This document shows positions 17,146-29,502 of a stretch of 64,000 nt of DNA, piece after piece. This DNA comes from Escherichia whittamii (GTDB lineage: Bacteria > Pseudomonadota > Gammaproteobacteria > Enterobacterales > Enterobacteriaceae), in the NCBI RefSeq assembly GCF_014836715.1, contig NZ_JACSQI010000004.1:186001-250000 (forward strand). Reading direction: 5' to 3'. The notes beneath the pieces were generated by a model. It saw nothing but the letters and a program-made list of their open reading frames with translations. It did no database searches and was not told the DNA's origin. The position numbers and the translations under genes were made by a program. The stretch's first letter is position 1, and each line of letters starts with the position of its first letter.

Positions 17146-19821
17146 TTAAGCGGATTTCTTCGCTTTTTTCTCAGCTTTAGCCGGAGCAGCTTCTTTTTTC
17201 GCTGCAGTTTCACCTTCTACATAATCACGACCGTAGTAGGTATCCAGCAGAATCTGTTTCAGCTCGGAGATCAGCGGGTAACGCGGGTTAGCGCCGGTGC
17301 ACTGGTCATCGAATGCATCTTCAGACAGTTTATCCACGTTCGCCAGGAAGTCTGCTTCCTGAACGCCAGCTTCACGGATAGATTTCGGAATACCCAGTTC
17401 AGCTTTCAGCGTTTCCAGCCATGCCAGCAGTTTCTCGATCTTCGCAGCAGTACGGTCGCCCGGTGCGCTCAGACCCAGGTGGTCGGCAATTTCAGCATAA
17501 CGACGACGTGCTTGCGGACGGTCGTACTGGCTGAATGCAGTCTGCTTGGTCGGGTTGTCATTCGCGTTGTAGCGGATAACGTTACAAATCAGCAGGGCGT
17601 TTGCCAGACCATGCGGAATGTGGAACTGGGAGCCGAGTTTATGTGCCATTGAGTGACATACACCCAGGAAGGCGTTAGCAAACGCGATACCAGCGATAGT
17701 TGCTGCACTGTGAACACGTTCACGCGCTACCGGGTTTTTAGAACCTTCGTGGTAGGACGCTGGCAGATATTCTTTCAGCAGTTTCAGCGCCTGCAGAGCC
17801 TGACCATCAGAGAACTCAGAAGCCAGTACAGAAACATAAGCTTCCATGGCGTGAGTGACTGCGTCCAGACCACCGAAAGCACACAGGGACTTCGGCATAT
17901 CCATAACCAGGTTGGCGTCAACAATCGCCATATCCGGGGTCAGTGCATAGTCTGCCAGCGGATATTTCTGACCTGTTGCATCGTCGGTTACAACCGCAAA
18001 CGGAGTAACTTCAGAACCTGTACCGGAAGTGGTGGTGACGGCGATCATTTTCGCTTTCACGCCCATTTTCGGGAACTTGTAGATACGTTTACGGATATCC
18101 ATAAAGCGCAGCGCCAGTTCTTCGAAGTGAGTTTCTGGATGTTCATACATAACCCACATGATTTTCGCGGCGTCCATCGGGGAACCACCACCCAGCGCGA
18201 TGATCACGTCTGGTTTGAAGGAGTTCGCCAGTTCGGCACCTTTACGAACGATGCTCAGAGTCGGGTCAGCTTCAACTTCGAAGAAAACTTCAGTTTCTAC
18301 GCCAGCTGCTTTCAGTACAGAAGTGATCTGGTCAGCATAGCCGTTGTTGAACAGGAAGCGGTCAGTCACGATGAGCGCACGTTTGTGGCCATCAGTAATC
18401 ACTTCATCCAGCGCGATTGGCAGAGAGCCACGGCGGAAGTAGATAGATTTCGGAAGTTTGTGCCACAACATGTTTTCAGCTCGCTTAGCAACGGTTTTCT
18501 TGTTGATCAGGTGTTTTGGACCAACGTTTTCAGAGATGGAGTTACCACCCCAGGAACCACAACCCAGAGTCAGGGAAGGCGCGAGTTTGAAGTTATACAG
18601 GTCACCGATACCGCCCTGAGAAGCCGGGGTATTGATCAGGATACGGGCAGTTTTCATTTTCTGACCGAAGTAAGAAACGCGTGCCGGCTGGTTATCCTGG
18701 TCGGTGTACAGGCAAGATGTGTGACCGATACCGCCCATAGCAACCAGTTTCTCTGCTTTCTCTACCGCGTCTTCGAAATCTTTCGCACGGTACATTGCCA
18801 GAGTCGGGGACAGTTTTTCATGAGCGAACGGTTCGCTTTCATCAACAACAGTCACTTCACCGATCAAAATCTTAGTGTTTTCTGGTACAGAGAAGCCTGC
18901 CAGTTCAGCAATTTTATAAGCTGGCTGACCAACGATAGCTGCGTTCAGCGCGCCATTTTTCAGGATAACGTCCTGAACAGCTTTCAGCTCTTTGCCCTGC
19001 AGCATGTAGCCGCCGTGGGTGGCAAAACGCTCACGTACAGCATCATAGACAGAATCAACAACAACAACAGACTGTTCAGAAGCACAGATTACGCCGTTGT
19101 CGAAGGTTTTGGACATCAGTACGGATGCAACTGCGCGTTTGATATCAGCAGTTTCATCAATAACAACCGGGGTGTTGCCTGCGCCTACACCGATCGCCGG
19201 TTTACCGGAGCTGTATGCGGCTTTAACCATGCCTGGACCACCGGTCGCAAGGATCAGGTTAATGTCAGGGTGGTGCATCAGTGCGTTGGAGAGTTCAACA
19301 GACGGTTGATCGATCCAGCCAATCAGATCTTTTGGTGCACCAGCAGCGATAGCAGCCTGCAGAACGATATCAGCAGCTTTGTTGGTTGCATCTTTAGCAC
19401 GCGGGTGTGGTGAGAAAATGATGGCGTTACGAGTCTTCAGGCTAATCAGAGATTTGAAGATAGCGGTTGAAGTCGGGTTAGTTGTTGGAACGATACCGCA
19501 GATAATACCGATTGGTTCAGCGATAGTGATGGTGCCGAAAGTGTCGTCTTCAGACAGAACACCGCAGGTCTTTTCATCTTTATAGGCGTTATAGATATAT
19601 TCAGAAGCAAAGTGGTTTTTGATCACTTTATCTTCAACGATACCCATGCCGGATTCGGCAACGGCCATTTTTGCGAGTGGGATTCGAGCATCTGCGGCAG
19701 CCAGAGCGGCGGCGCGGAAGATTTTGTCTACTTGCTCTTGAGTGAAACTGGCATATTCACGCTGGGCTTTTTTTACACGCTCTACGAGTGCGTTAAGTTC
19801 AGCGACATTAGTAACAGCCAT
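17146..19821 (-). CDS. adhE: AdhE, bifunctional acetaldehyde-CoA / alcohol dehydrogenase
   Basis: An 891-residue fermentation enzyme that forms spirosomes. The N-terminal half is a CoA-acylating aldehyde dehydrogenase with the catalytic cysteine in GVICASEQ (Cys246 by K-12 numbering); the C-terminal half is an iron-dependent alcohol dehydrogenase with ligands in [10 protein letters not shown] and [12 protein letters not shown]. It converts acetyl-CoA to ethanol and regenerates two NAD+. The C terminus is lysine/alanine-rich. Strong codon bias fits high anaerobic expression and creates a long meaningless open frame on the opposite strand. Confidence 0.98.
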   Translation of the reverse strand: MAVTNVAELNALVERVKKAQREYASFTQEQVDKIFRAAALAAADARIPLAKMAVAESGMGIVEDKVIKNHFASEYIYNAYKDEKTCGVLSEDDTFGTITIAEPIGIICGIVPTTNPTSTAIFKSLISLKTRNAIIFSPHPRAKDATNKAADIVLQAAIAAGAPKDLIGWIDQPSVELSNALMHHPDINLILATGGPGMVKAAYSSGKPAIGVGAGNTPVVIDETADIKRAVASVLMSKTFDNGVICASEQSVVVVDSVYDAVRERFATHGGYMLQGKELKAVQDVILKNGALNAAIVGQPAYKIAELAGFSVPENTKILIGEVTVVDESEPFAHEKLSPTLAMYRAKDFEDAVEKAEKLVAMGGIGHTSCLYTDQDNQPARVSYFGQKMKTARILINTPASQGGIGDLYNFKLAPSLTLGCGSWGGNSISENVGPKHLINKKTVAKRAENMLWHKLPKSIYFRRGSLPIALDEVITDGHKRALIVTDRFLFNNGYADQITSVLKAAGVETEVFFEVEADPTLSIVRKGAELANSFKPDVIIALGGGSPMDAAKIMWVMYEHPETHFEELALRFMDIRKRIYKFPKMGVKAKMIAVTTTSGTGSEVTPFAVVTDDATGQKYPLADYALTPDMAIVDANLVMDMPKSLCAFGGLDAVTHAMEAYVSVLASEFSDGQALQALKLLKEYLPASYHEGSKNPVARERVHSAATIAGIAFANAFLGVCHSMAHKLGSQFHIPHGLANALLICNVIRYNANDNPTKQTAFSQYDRPQARRRYAEIADHLGLSAPGDRTAAKIEKLLAWLETLKAELGIPKSIREAGVQEADFLANVDKLSEDAFDDQCTGANPRYPLISELKQILLDTYYGRDYVEGETAAKKEAAPAKAEKKAKKSA

Positions 19822-20298
19822 AATGCTCTCCTGATAATGTTAAACTTTTTTAGTAAATCATCTGCTCGAATACGAGAGTATAGTCAGTGCGATGATGATT
19901 TGCTTAACCTTTGAAAATCAAAATCTTACTTGTGCTCACACTCACTGTGATTTACTAAAAGAGTTTAAACATTAGAGTTATTAATCTCTAATGCGTCACT
20001 TCCAGGTGGCGTAAGCAAGATTACTCACTTCTGGGTACCGATTAAGTGATCCAGATCAAGATTTCGCGAAGCTGACACCTTTCAGCTCCGCTTTTAGCCA
20101 TAATAGCTAATGGTTAATAAATTGTAGTATTAATTGTTGGCTACCTTAGCATGTTTTGTACGACTAGATAACAATAATGAATGATAGGAATTTTAGATAG
20201 TTAGGAGGTGAAAAATGCTGACAAAAGGCGTATTGTCAGCACGTATTTTTACCCTTGTTCAAAGATAACATTATCCGGCTTTTGCTTCGGAGCTAACC
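19822..20298. promoter_or_regulatory. adhE leader and adhE-ychE divergent control region
   Basis: A 477-bp gap between divergent adhE and ychE. The adhE ribosome site (AGGAG read on the minus strand) lies next to its start. An inverted repeat CATTAGAG (19970-19977) / CTCTAATG (19986-19993) falls in the long adhE leader, whose K-12 counterpart is folded and processed by RNase III. Known adhE regulators are Cra, Fis, NarL and RpoS; I do not assign their sites. No gene is seen here. Confidence 0.6.
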
Positions 20299-20946
20299 GT
20301 GATTCAGACACTTTTTGATTTTCCCGTTTATTTTAAGTTTTTCATCGGGTTATTTGCGCTGGTTAACCCGGTAGGGATCATCCCCGTGTTCATCAGTATG
20401 ACCAGCTATCAGACAGCGGCAGCGAGAAACAAAACAAATCTGACCGCCAACTTGTCGGTAGCCATTATTTTGTGGATCGCACTGTTTCTCGGCGACACGA
20501 TTCTGCAACTTTTTGGAATATCTATTGATTCATTCCGCATCGCGGGCGGCATACTGGTCGTGACAATTGCAATGTCGATGATCAGCGGTAAGCTTGGCGA
20601 GGATAAACAGAACAAACAAGAAAAATCAGAAACCGCAATTCGTGAAAGCATTGGTGTTGTACCGCTCGCATTACCTCTGATGGCAGGACCAGGGGCAATC
20701 AGTTCAACCATCGTATGGGGAACGCGTTATCACAGCGTCGGTTATCTGTTCGGTTTTTTTGTGGCAATCGCGCTGTTCGCTTTATGTTGCTGGGGTTTAT
20801 TCCGTATGGCTCCCTGGCTGGTGAGGGTTCTGCGTCAGACAGGCATCAACGTCATTACCCGTATTATGGGGTTATTGCTAATGGCATTAGGGATTGAATT
20901 TATCGTCAATGGTATCAAAGGGATTTTCCCTGGTCTGCTCAATTAA
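20299..20946 (+). CDS. ychE: YchE, MarC-family inner-membrane protein
   Basis: A 215-residue protein with about six hydrophobic segments, of the MarC/UPF0056 family. The start is GTG 20299, preceded by CGGAG. The family's transport or other function is not established. It stands alone between adhE and the opp operon and ends in a clear hairpin terminator. Confidence 0.9.
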   Translation: MIQTLFDFPVYFKFFIGLFALVNPVGIIPVFISMTSYQTAAARNKTNLTANLSVAIILWIALFLGDTILQLFGISIDSFRIAGGILVVTIAMSMISGKLGEDKQNKQEKSETAIRESIGVVPLALPLMAGPGAISSTIVWGTRYHSVGYLFGFFVAIALFALCCWGLFRMAPWLVRVLRQTGINVITRIMGLLLMALGIEFIVNGIKGIFPGLLN

Positions 20947-20957
20947 TTCCTTTCATA

Positions 20958-20986
20958 TGAAACGGAGTCACGATGCTCCGTTTCTT
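20958..20986 (+). terminator. ychE terminator
   Basis: Stem GAAACGGAG / CTCCGTTTC (20959-20967, 20976-20984) followed by TTT. Confidence 0.8.
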
Positions 20987-21669
20987 TCATCATTATTTCT
21001 ACTTAAACCAACACAGTTAACAAAAGAAATAGATAATTTTTTCAATTTTACAGATAGTTATAAGACTATCCTTATCTGGTGATCTGCATCATCATGTTAT
21101 TTTCATCACATCATAATCCAGGGCCTTGCTGAAGAATAATTGAAATGATATTAGTAATTCTACTGCCTTTGGCAGAGAAAAGTGCTAAATAGTATTCAAT
21201 TGTTAAATTATTGTGTGTATTTCTATTTGGGCTGTAACCAGAAAAGATAGTACGACATTCCATAATCTTATCTCTTTGTTTTTAAATAATTTTATTTGTT
21301 TTGTGATGAGGTGTATACGTACTGTTATGGTTAGAAAAGAGAATTGCGTAACAATTTTGCAAAATGTATTGGCGAGCAAGAAGGGCATTTGATACTTTTC
21401 GGCCAACCGTCTGGCGATTTTTATTGGCAATGAGAATTATTTGCAATTAAAAGACGCTGCAAAAAATAATGTGTCTCGACAGGGGAGACACAGTAAGAAT
21501 CGACATAAGGTGGTCATCTGAATCACCAGAATAAATAAAGTCGGTGATAGCAATGAGTAACGATAAAGCAACCTGACAGTAAAAAGTCTCCGAGCTGTAC
21601 AGGTATCCTAATCCGGGATAACACATGCTGGTAAAAACCAGTAATTATAATGAGGGAGTCCAAAACACA
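20987..21669. promoter_or_regulatory. oppA upstream region and leader
   Basis: About 680 bp, AT-rich, with no convincing gene. The last 170 bp should be the long untranslated leader of the opp mRNA, which in E. coli is the target of GcvB small RNA and of polyamine-dependent translational control. A possible leader frame of seven codons starts at 21553. The ribosome site GAGGGAG lies 8 to 10 bp before the oppA ATG. Confidence 0.5.
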
Positions 21670-23301
21670 ATGACCAACATCACCAAGAGAAGTTTAGTGG
21701 CAGCAGGCGTTCTGGCTGCGCTTATGGCAGGGAATATCGCACTGGCAGCTGATGTACCCGCAGGTGTCACACTGGCGGAAAAACAAACGCTGGTTCGCAA
21801 CAATGGTTCTGAAGTTCAGTCATTAGATCCGCACAAAATTGAAGGGGTTCCTGAGTCTAATATCAGCCGTGACCTGTTTGAAGGTTTGCTGGTTAGCGAT
21901 CTTGATGGTCATCCGGCCCCTGGCGTGGCTGAATCCTGGGACAACAAAGACGCTAAAGTCTGGACGTTCCACCTGCGTAAAGATGCTAAATGGTCCGACG
22001 GCACGCCGGTCACGGCACAAGACTTTGTGTATAGCTGGCAACGTTCGGTTGATCCGAATACTGCATCTCCCTACGCAAGCTACTTACAATACGGGCATAT
22101 CGCGGGTATTGATGAAATACTGGAAGGGAAGAAACCGATTACCGATCTCGGTGTTAAAGCCCTCGATGACCACACATTAGAAGTCACCTTAAGTGAACCT
22201 GTTCCGTACTTCTATAAGTTACTGGTTCACCCGTCTACTTCCCCGGTGCCAAAAGCCGCCATTGAGAAATTTGGCGAAAAATGGACCCAGCCAGGCAACA
22301 TCGTTACTAACGGCGCCTATACATTAAAAGATTGGGTCGTTAACGAACGTATCGTTCTTGAGCGCAGCCCGACCTACTGGAATAACGCTAAAACGGTAAT
22401 TAACCAGGTGACCTATTTACCGATCGCTTCTGAAGTCACCGATGTTAACCGCTATCGTAGTGGCGAAATCGATATGACTTATAACAACATGCCGATCGAA
22501 CTGTTCCAGAAACTGAAAAAAGAAATCCCGGACGAAGTTCATGTTGATCCATATCTGTGCACTTACTATTACGAGATTAACAACCAGAAACCGCCATTTA
22601 ATGATGTGCGTGTTCGTACCGCACTGAAACTGGGCATGGATCGCGATATCATTGTTAATAAAGTCAAAGCGCAGGGTGATATGCCGGCCTATGGTTACAC
22701 ACCGCCATACACTGATGGTGCAAAACTGACGCAACCAGAATGGTTTGGCTGGAGCCAGGAAAAACGTAACGAAGAAGCGAAAAAACTGCTGGCAGAAGCG
22801 GGCTATACCGCAGACAAACCGCTAACGATTAATCTGTTATATAACACGTCCGATCTGCATAAAAAGCTGGCGATTGCCGCTTCTTCACTGTGGAAGAAAA
22901 ATATCGGCGTGAACGTTAAACTGGTTAACCAGGAATGGAAAACATTCCTCGATACCCGCCACCAGGGCACTTTTGATGTGGCCCGCGCAGGTTGGTGTGC
23001 AGACTATAATGAACCAACTTCCTTCCTGAACACTATGCTGTCGAACAGTTCGATGAACACCGCGCATTATAAGAGTCCGGCCTTTGACAGCATTATGGCG
23101 GAAACCCTGAAAGCTACAGACGAGGCGCAACGCACGGCGCTGTACACGAAAGCAGAGCAACAGTTGGATAAAGATTCGGCCATTGTTCCGGTTTATTACT
23201 ACGTGAACGCGCGTCTGGTAAAACCGTGGGTTGGGGGCTATACCGGTAAAGATCCGTTGGATAATACCTACACCCGAAATATGTACATTGTGAAGCACTA
23301 A
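21670..23301 (+). CDS. oppA: OppA, periplasmic oligopeptide-binding protein
   Basis: A 543-residue ABC-transporter binding protein. ATG 21670 gives the standard N terminus MTNITKRSL with a 26-residue signal peptide cleaved after ALA; an in-frame ATG 45 bp earlier lacks a ribosome site. It binds peptides of two to five residues regardless of side chain, for nutrition and cell-wall peptide recycling. Very hydrophilic mature part, single copy, first and most highly expressed gene of oppABCDF; an 85-bp gap separates it from oppB. Confidence 0.98.
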   Translation: MTNITKRSLVAAGVLAALMAGNIALAADVPAGVTLAEKQTLVRNNGSEVQSLDPHKIEGVPESNISRDLFEGLLVSDLDGHPAPGVAESWDNKDAKVWTFHLRKDAKWSDGTPVTAQDFVYSWQRSVDPNTASPYASYLQYGHIAGIDEILEGKKPITDLGVKALDDHTLEVTLSEPVPYFYKLLVHPSTSPVPKAAIEKFGEKWTQPGNIVTNGAYTLKDWVVNERIVLERSPTYWNNAKTVINQVTYLPIASEVTDVNRYRSGEIDMTYNNMPIELFQKLKKEIPDEVHVDPYLCTYYYEINNQKPPFNDVRVRTALKLGMDRDIIVNKVKAQGDMPAYGYTPPYTDGAKLTQPEWFGWSQEKRNEEAKKLLAEAGYTADKPLTINLLYNTSDLHKKLAIAASSLWKKNIGVNVKLVNQEWKTFLDTRHQGTFDVARAGWCADYNEPTSFLNTMLSNSSMNTAHYKSPAFDSIMAETLKATDEAQRTALYTKAEQQLDKDSAIVPVYYYVNARLVKPWVGGYTGKDPLDNTYTRNMYIVKH

Positions 23302-23386
23302 TGGCAATGCGTGGGGCAGGTGTATCCTGCTCCACGGTGTCTGCTTTTTATCGCATTACAGAAGGCACAGGCCAGAAGGTACGGCA

Positions 23387-24307
23387 ATGTTAAAATTTAT
23401 TCTACGTCGCTGTCTGGAAGCGATTCCGACGCTATTTATTCTCATTACTATTTCGTTCTTTATGATGCGTCTCGCGCCGGGGAGTCCCTTTACCGGCGAG
23501 CGTACGTTACCGCCAGAAGTAATGGCTAATATTGAAGCGAAATATCATCTTAATGATCCAATCATGACGCAGTATTTCAGCTATCTGAAACAACTGGCTC
23601 ATGGCGATTTTGGTCCTTCATTTAAATATAAAGATTATTCGGTCAATGATCTGGTGGCGTCTAGCTTTCCGGTTTCGGCAAAATTAGGGGCTGCTGCGTT
23701 TTTACTTGCGGTTGTGTTGGGCGTTAGCGCGGGGGTTATTGCCGCATTAAAACAAAACACCAAATGGGACTATACCGTCATGGGATTGGCTATGACGGGA
23801 GTGGTTATACCAAGCTTTGTCGTTGCGCCGTTATTAGTCATGATATTCGCGATCATTTTGCATTGGCTACCGGGCGGTGGCTGGAATGGTGGGGCGCTGA
23901 AATTTATGATCCTACCGATGGTTGCCTTATCACTGGCATATATCGCCAGTATTGCGCGCATTACGCGTGGATCAATGATTGAAGTTTTACACTCCAACTT
24001 CATTCGTACCGCACGCGCGAAAGGTCTGCCCATGCGGCGCATTATTTTTCGCCACGCATTAAAGCCTGCGTTGCTACCGGTGCTTTCTTATATGGGACCC
24101 GCATTTGTTGGCATTATCACCGGTTCTATGGTTATCGAAACCATTTACGGTTTGCCGGGCATCGGGCAATTGTTTGTTAATGGTGCGTTGAACCGTGACT
24201 ATTCATTGGTGTTAAGCCTGACCATTCTGGTTGGTGCTTTAACCATTCTGTTCAATGCTATTGTCGATGTGTTGTATGCGGTTATCGACCCGAAAATCCG
24301 TTACTGA
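23387..24307 (+). CDS. oppB: OppB, oligopeptide ABC transporter permease
   Basis: A 306-residue inner-membrane permease with six predicted membrane segments and the ABC-coupling EAA-type loop around RTARAKGLPMRRI (about 206-218). It pairs with OppC to form the channel. ATG follows an 85-bp gap from oppA and the oppC start is 14 bp beyond its stop. Confidence 0.97.
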   Translation: MLKFILRRCLEAIPTLFILITISFFMMRLAPGSPFTGERTLPPEVMANIEAKYHLNDPIMTQYFSYLKQLAHGDFGPSFKYKDYSVNDLVASSFPVSAKLGAAAFLLAVVLGVSAGVIAALKQNTKWDYTVMGLAMTGVVIPSFVVAPLLVMIFAIILHWLPGGGWNGGALKFMILPMVALSLAYIASIARITRGSMIEVLHSNFIRTARAKGLPMRRIIFRHALKPALLPVLSYMGPAFVGIITGSMVIETIYGLPGIGQLFVNGALNRDYSLVLSLTILVGALTILFNAIVDVLYAVIDPKIRY

Positions 24308-24321
24308 TACTGGAGCTCGCG

Positions 24322-25230
24322 ATGATGTTAAGTAAGAAAAACAGCGAGACGCTGGAGAATTTCAGTGAAAAGCTGGAGGTCGAAGGCCGCAGCCTATGGC
24401 AGGACGCACGTCGACGTTTTATGCATAACCGTGCAGCAGTGGCCAGTCTGATTGTACTGGTACTTATTGCACTGTTTGTTATCCTGGCGCCGATGCTCTC
24501 GCAATTTGCCTATGACGACACCGACTGGGCGATGATGTCCAGCGCCCCGGATATGGAATCCGGTCACTACTTTGGTACCGACTCTTCCGGTCGCGATCTG
24601 CTGGTGCGCGTTGCAATTGGTGGGCGCATCTCATTAATGGTTGGTGTTGCTGCTGCGCTGGTGGCAGTAGTCGTAGGAACGCTTTACGGTTCGCTTTCCG
24701 GTTATCTTGGCGGCAAGGTGGATTCGGTAATGATGCGTCTGCTGGAAATCCTCAACTCCTTTCCATTCATGTTCTTCGTCATTTTGTTGGTGACCTTTTT
24801 CGGTCAAAACATCCTGCTGATTTTCGTGGCGATTGGGATGGTTTCCTGGCTGGACATGGCACGTATCGTGCGTGGTCAAACCCTTAGTCTGAAGCGCAAA
24901 GAGTTTATTGAGGCGGCACAAGTTGGCGGTGTATCTACGCCCGGCATTGTGATTCGCCACATTGTGCCGAACGTGCTTGGTGTGGTGGTGGTCTATGCCT
25001 CTCTGCTGGTACCCAGCATGATCCTCTTTGAGTCTTTTCTTAGCTTCCTGGGACTGGGTACGCAAGAGCCGTTAAGCAGTTGGGGCGCATTGCTTAGTGA
25101 TGGCGCGAACTCGATGGAAGTCTCTCCGTGGTTGCTGCTATTTCCGGCAGGTTTCCTTGTGGTGACACTGTTTTGTTTCAACTTTATCGGCGATGGCTTG
25201 CGTGATGCCCTCGACCCGAAAGATCGTTAA
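24322..25230 (+). CDS. oppC: OppC, oligopeptide ABC transporter permease
   Basis: A 302-residue partner permease of OppB. It has a longer cytoplasmic N terminus (about 40 residues) before the first membrane segment, then six segments, with the EAA-type coupling loop near EFIEAAQVGGVS. ATG 24322 is used; the adjacent downstream ATG is one codon later and cannot be excluded. Confidence 0.96.
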   Translation: MMLSKKNSETLENFSEKLEVEGRSLWQDARRRFMHNRAAVASLIVLVLIALFVILAPMLSQFAYDDTDWAMMSSAPDMESGHYFGTDSSGRDLLVRVAIGGRISLMVGVAAALVAVVVGTLYGSLSGYLGGKVDSVMMRLLEILNSFPFMFFVILLVTFFGQNILLIFVAIGMVSWLDMARIVRGQTLSLKRKEFIEAAQVGGVSTPGIVIRHIVPNVLGVVVVYASLLVPSMILFESFLSFLGLGTQEPLSSWGALLSDGANSMEVSPWLLLFPAGFLVVTLFCFNFIGDGLRDALDPKDR

Positions 25231-25241
25231 GGAGTGCAGCC

Positions 25242-26255
25242 ATGAGCGTAATTGAAACTGCAACCGTGCCGCTCGCACAGCAACAGGCTGACGCACTGCT
25301 GAACGTGAAAGATTTGCGAGTGACATTTAGCACCCCGGACGGCGACGTCACGGCGGTCAATGATTTAAATTTTTCCCTGCGTGCCGGGGAAACGCTGGGT
25401 ATCGTTGGCGAATCCGGTTCCGGTAAGTCGCAAACCGCGTTTGCTTTAATGGGACTGCTGGCAGCTAACGGACGCATTGGCGGATCGGCAACCTTTAATG
25501 GGCGCGAAATCCTCAATCTGCCAGAACGTGAACTTAATAAACTGCGCGCTGAACAAATTTCGATGATTTTTCAGGACCCGATGACCTCGTTAAATCCCTA
25601 CATGCGCGTCGGCGAGCAGTTGATGGAAGTGCTGATGCTGCATAAAGATATGGGTAGGGCTGAAGCGTTTGAAGAATCGGTACGAATGCTCGATGCGGTG
25701 AAAATGCCAGAAGCGCGTAAGCGCATGAAGATGTTCCCTCATGAGTTTTCTGGCGGCATGCGTCAGCGTGTGATGATTGCGATGGCGTTACTGTGTCGAC
25801 CTAAATTGCTGATTGCCGATGAACCCACTACTGCGCTGGACGTGACCGTACAGGCGCAGATCATGACGCTATTGAATGAACTGAAGCGGGAATTTAATAC
25901 TGCCATTATCATGATCACGCACGATCTCGGCGTGGTAGCGGGGATCTGTGACAAAGTGCTGGTAATGTACGCTGGGCGCACGATGGAATATGGCAACGCG
26001 CGCGATGTCTTTTATGAGCCCGTTCATCCTTATTCTATTGGTTTACTCAATGCGGTGCCGCGTCTTGATGCGGAAGGTGAAACGATGTTGACCATCCCGG
26101 GTAACCCGCCAAACCTGCTACGTTTGCCGAAAGGTTGCCCGTTCCAGCCGCGTTGTCCGTATGCGATGGAGATTTGCAGTAGCGCGCCACCGCTGGAAGA
26201 ATTCACACCAGGCCGACTGCGTGCCTGCTTTAAGCCGGTGGAGGAGCTGTTATGA
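25242..26255 (+). CDS. oppD: OppD, oligopeptide transporter ATPase
   Basis: A 337-residue ABC ATPase. Walker A GESGSGKS, signature FSGGMRQR and Walker B LLIADEP are visible in order, followed by the C-terminal oligopeptide-transporter domain with CPFQPRCPYAMEIC cysteines, which bind an [4Fe-4S] cluster in related Dpp/Opp ATPases. ATG follows AAGGAG; the end overlaps oppF by 4 bp (ATGA). Confidence 0.97.
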   Translation: MSVIETATVPLAQQQADALLNVKDLRVTFSTPDGDVTAVNDLNFSLRAGETLGIVGESGSGKSQTAFALMGLLAANGRIGGSATFNGREILNLPERELNKLRAEQISMIFQDPMTSLNPYMRVGEQLMEVLMLHKDMGRAEAFEESVRMLDAVKMPEARKRMKMFPHEFSGGMRQRVMIAMALLCRPKLLIADEPTTALDVTVQAQIMTLLNELKREFNTAIIMITHDLGVVAGICDKVLVMYAGRTMEYGNARDVFYEPVHPYSIGLLNAVPRLDAEGETMLTIPGNPPNLLRLPKGCPFQPRCPYAMEICSSAPPLEEFTPGRLRACFKPVEELL

Positions 26256-27256
26256 ATGCTGTAACCGAAGGAAGAAAAGTCCTCCTCGAAATCGCCGACC
26301 TGAAAGTGCACTTTGAGATCAAAGACGGCAAACAGTGGTTCTGGCAACCCGCAAAAACGCTGAAAGCGGTCGATGGCGTTACGCTTCGCCTGTACGAAGG
26401 AGAAACATTAGGTGTCGTAGGGGAATCGGGATGCGGAAAATCCACCTTTGCCCGTGCCATCATCGGTTTGGTCAAAGCCACTGACGGTCGTGTTGCCTGG
26501 TTAGGTAAAGAGTTGCTGGGCATGAAACCCGATCAATGGCGTGCCGTCCGCAGTGATATTCAGATGATTTTCCAGGATCCGTTGGCGTCGTTGAATCCAC
26601 GTATGACCATCGGTGAGATTATTGCTGAACCGTTGCGTACTTATCATCCGAAAATGTCACGTCAGGAAGTTCGCGAACGCGTGAAATCGATGATGATGAA
26701 AGTTGGGTTATTGCCTAACCTGATTAACCGTTATCCGCATGAGTTCTCAGGAGGTCAGTGTCAGCGTATCGGGATTGCGCGTGCGCTGATCCTCGAACCG
26801 AAGCTGATTATCTGCGACGAACCGGTGTCGGCCCTGGATGTGTCAATACAGGCGCAGGTGGTGAATTTACTCCAGCAGCTGCAACGTGAGATGGGATTGT
26901 CATTAATCTTTATCGCTCACGATCTGGCCGTTGTAAAACACATTTCCGATCGTGTACTGGTGATGTATCTCGGCCATGCGGTAGAGTTAGGGACATATGA
27001 TGAGGTCTACCACAATCCGTTGCATCCCTATACCAAAGCATTGATGTCGGCAGTTCCCATTCCAGATCCTGATTTGGAGAAGAATAAATCTATCCAGTTA
27101 CTGGAAGGGGAATTACCGTCGCCCATCAACCCGCCTTCTGGTTGTGTGTTCCGCACTCGTTGCCCGATTGCCGGTCCGGAGTGTGCCAAAACACGGCCAG
27201 TACTGGAGGGAAGTTTCAGACATGCCGTTTCTTGCCTGAAAGTCGATCCGCTTTAA
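26252..27256 (+). CDS. oppF: OppF, oligopeptide transporter ATPase
   Basis: A 334-residue second ATPase, forming the heterodimer with OppD. Walker A GESGCGKST, signature FSGGQCQR and Walker B LIICDEP are intact, with a similar cysteine-containing C-terminal domain (CVFRTRCPIAGPEC). It overlaps oppD by 4 bp and ends at a hairpin shared with yciU. Confidence 0.97.
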   Translation: MNAVTEGRKVLLEIADLKVHFEIKDGKQWFWQPAKTLKAVDGVTLRLYEGETLGVVGESGCGKSTFARAIIGLVKATDGRVAWLGKELLGMKPDQWRAVRSDIQMIFQDPLASLNPRMTIGEIIAEPLRTYHPKMSRQEVRERVKSMMMKVGLLPNLINRYPHEFSGGQCQRIGIARALILEPKLIICDEPVSALDVSIQAQVVNLLQQLQREMGLSLIFIAHDLAVVKHISDRVLVMYLGHAVELGTYDEVYHNPLHPYTKALMSAVPIPDPDLEKNKSIQLLEGELPSPINPPSGCVFRTRCPIAGPECAKTRPVLEGSFRHAVSCLKVDPL

Positions 27257-27261
27257 AACAA

Positions 27262-27290
27262 AAAGGGCTGACAACCGTCAGCCCTTTATC
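27262..27290. terminator. Bidirectional terminator between oppF and yciU
   Basis: An 11-bp perfect stem AAAGGGCTGAC / GTCAGCCCTTT around a four-base loop, serving convergent oppF and yciU. Confidence 0.88.
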
Positions 27291-27307
27291 ACGCCCAAAG
27301 CGATTAT

Positions 27308-29132
<1,825 letters not shown>

Positions 29133-29274
29133 AGATTAGAAATCCTTTTGAAAGCGCATTGTTATGAGTTTACGCATATGGATTCATCTGGCAAATAAAA
29201 ACGCGGTAAAAGCACTGGTCAGCGTCGGGACCGGGGGTATAATAACCGCTCTGTTATTGCATAGAGTAGTTAAC

Positions 29275-29448
29275 ATGAAGCGGAGTAGAACGGAAGTGGG
29301 GCGCTGGCGCATGCAGCGTCAGGCTAGCCGACGGAAATCGCGTTGGCTTGAGGGGCAGTCGCGCCGAAATATGCGTATCCACAGCATCAGGAAGTGCATT
29401 CTAAACAAACAGCGAAACTCGTTATTGTTTGCGATCTACAATATCTAA
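29275..29448 (+). CDS. yciY: YciY, small basic protein
   Basis: A 57-residue, very arginine-rich protein starting MKRSRTEVGR. I recognise it as K-12 YciY. ATG 29275 gives that length; the frame is open 111 bp further upstream but with no ribosome site and dissimilar composition. It lies alone between divergent clsA and convergent kch. Function unknown. Confidence 0.75.
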   Translation: MKRSRTEVGRWRMQRQASRRKSRWLEGQSRRNMRIHSIRKCILNKQRNSLLFAIYNI

Positions 29449-29502
29449 ATGTTCTGGGCACCAACGCGGTGCCCATTAAGATTATTTTTCCGCCTTTAAA
29501 AC

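Noticed and set aside
17653-19413. 586-codon open frame on the plus strand opposite adhE
   Set aside because: It is the shadow of strong codon bias in adhE; it lacks a ribosome site, has odd composition rich in Phe, Arg and Val, and contains no domain pattern.
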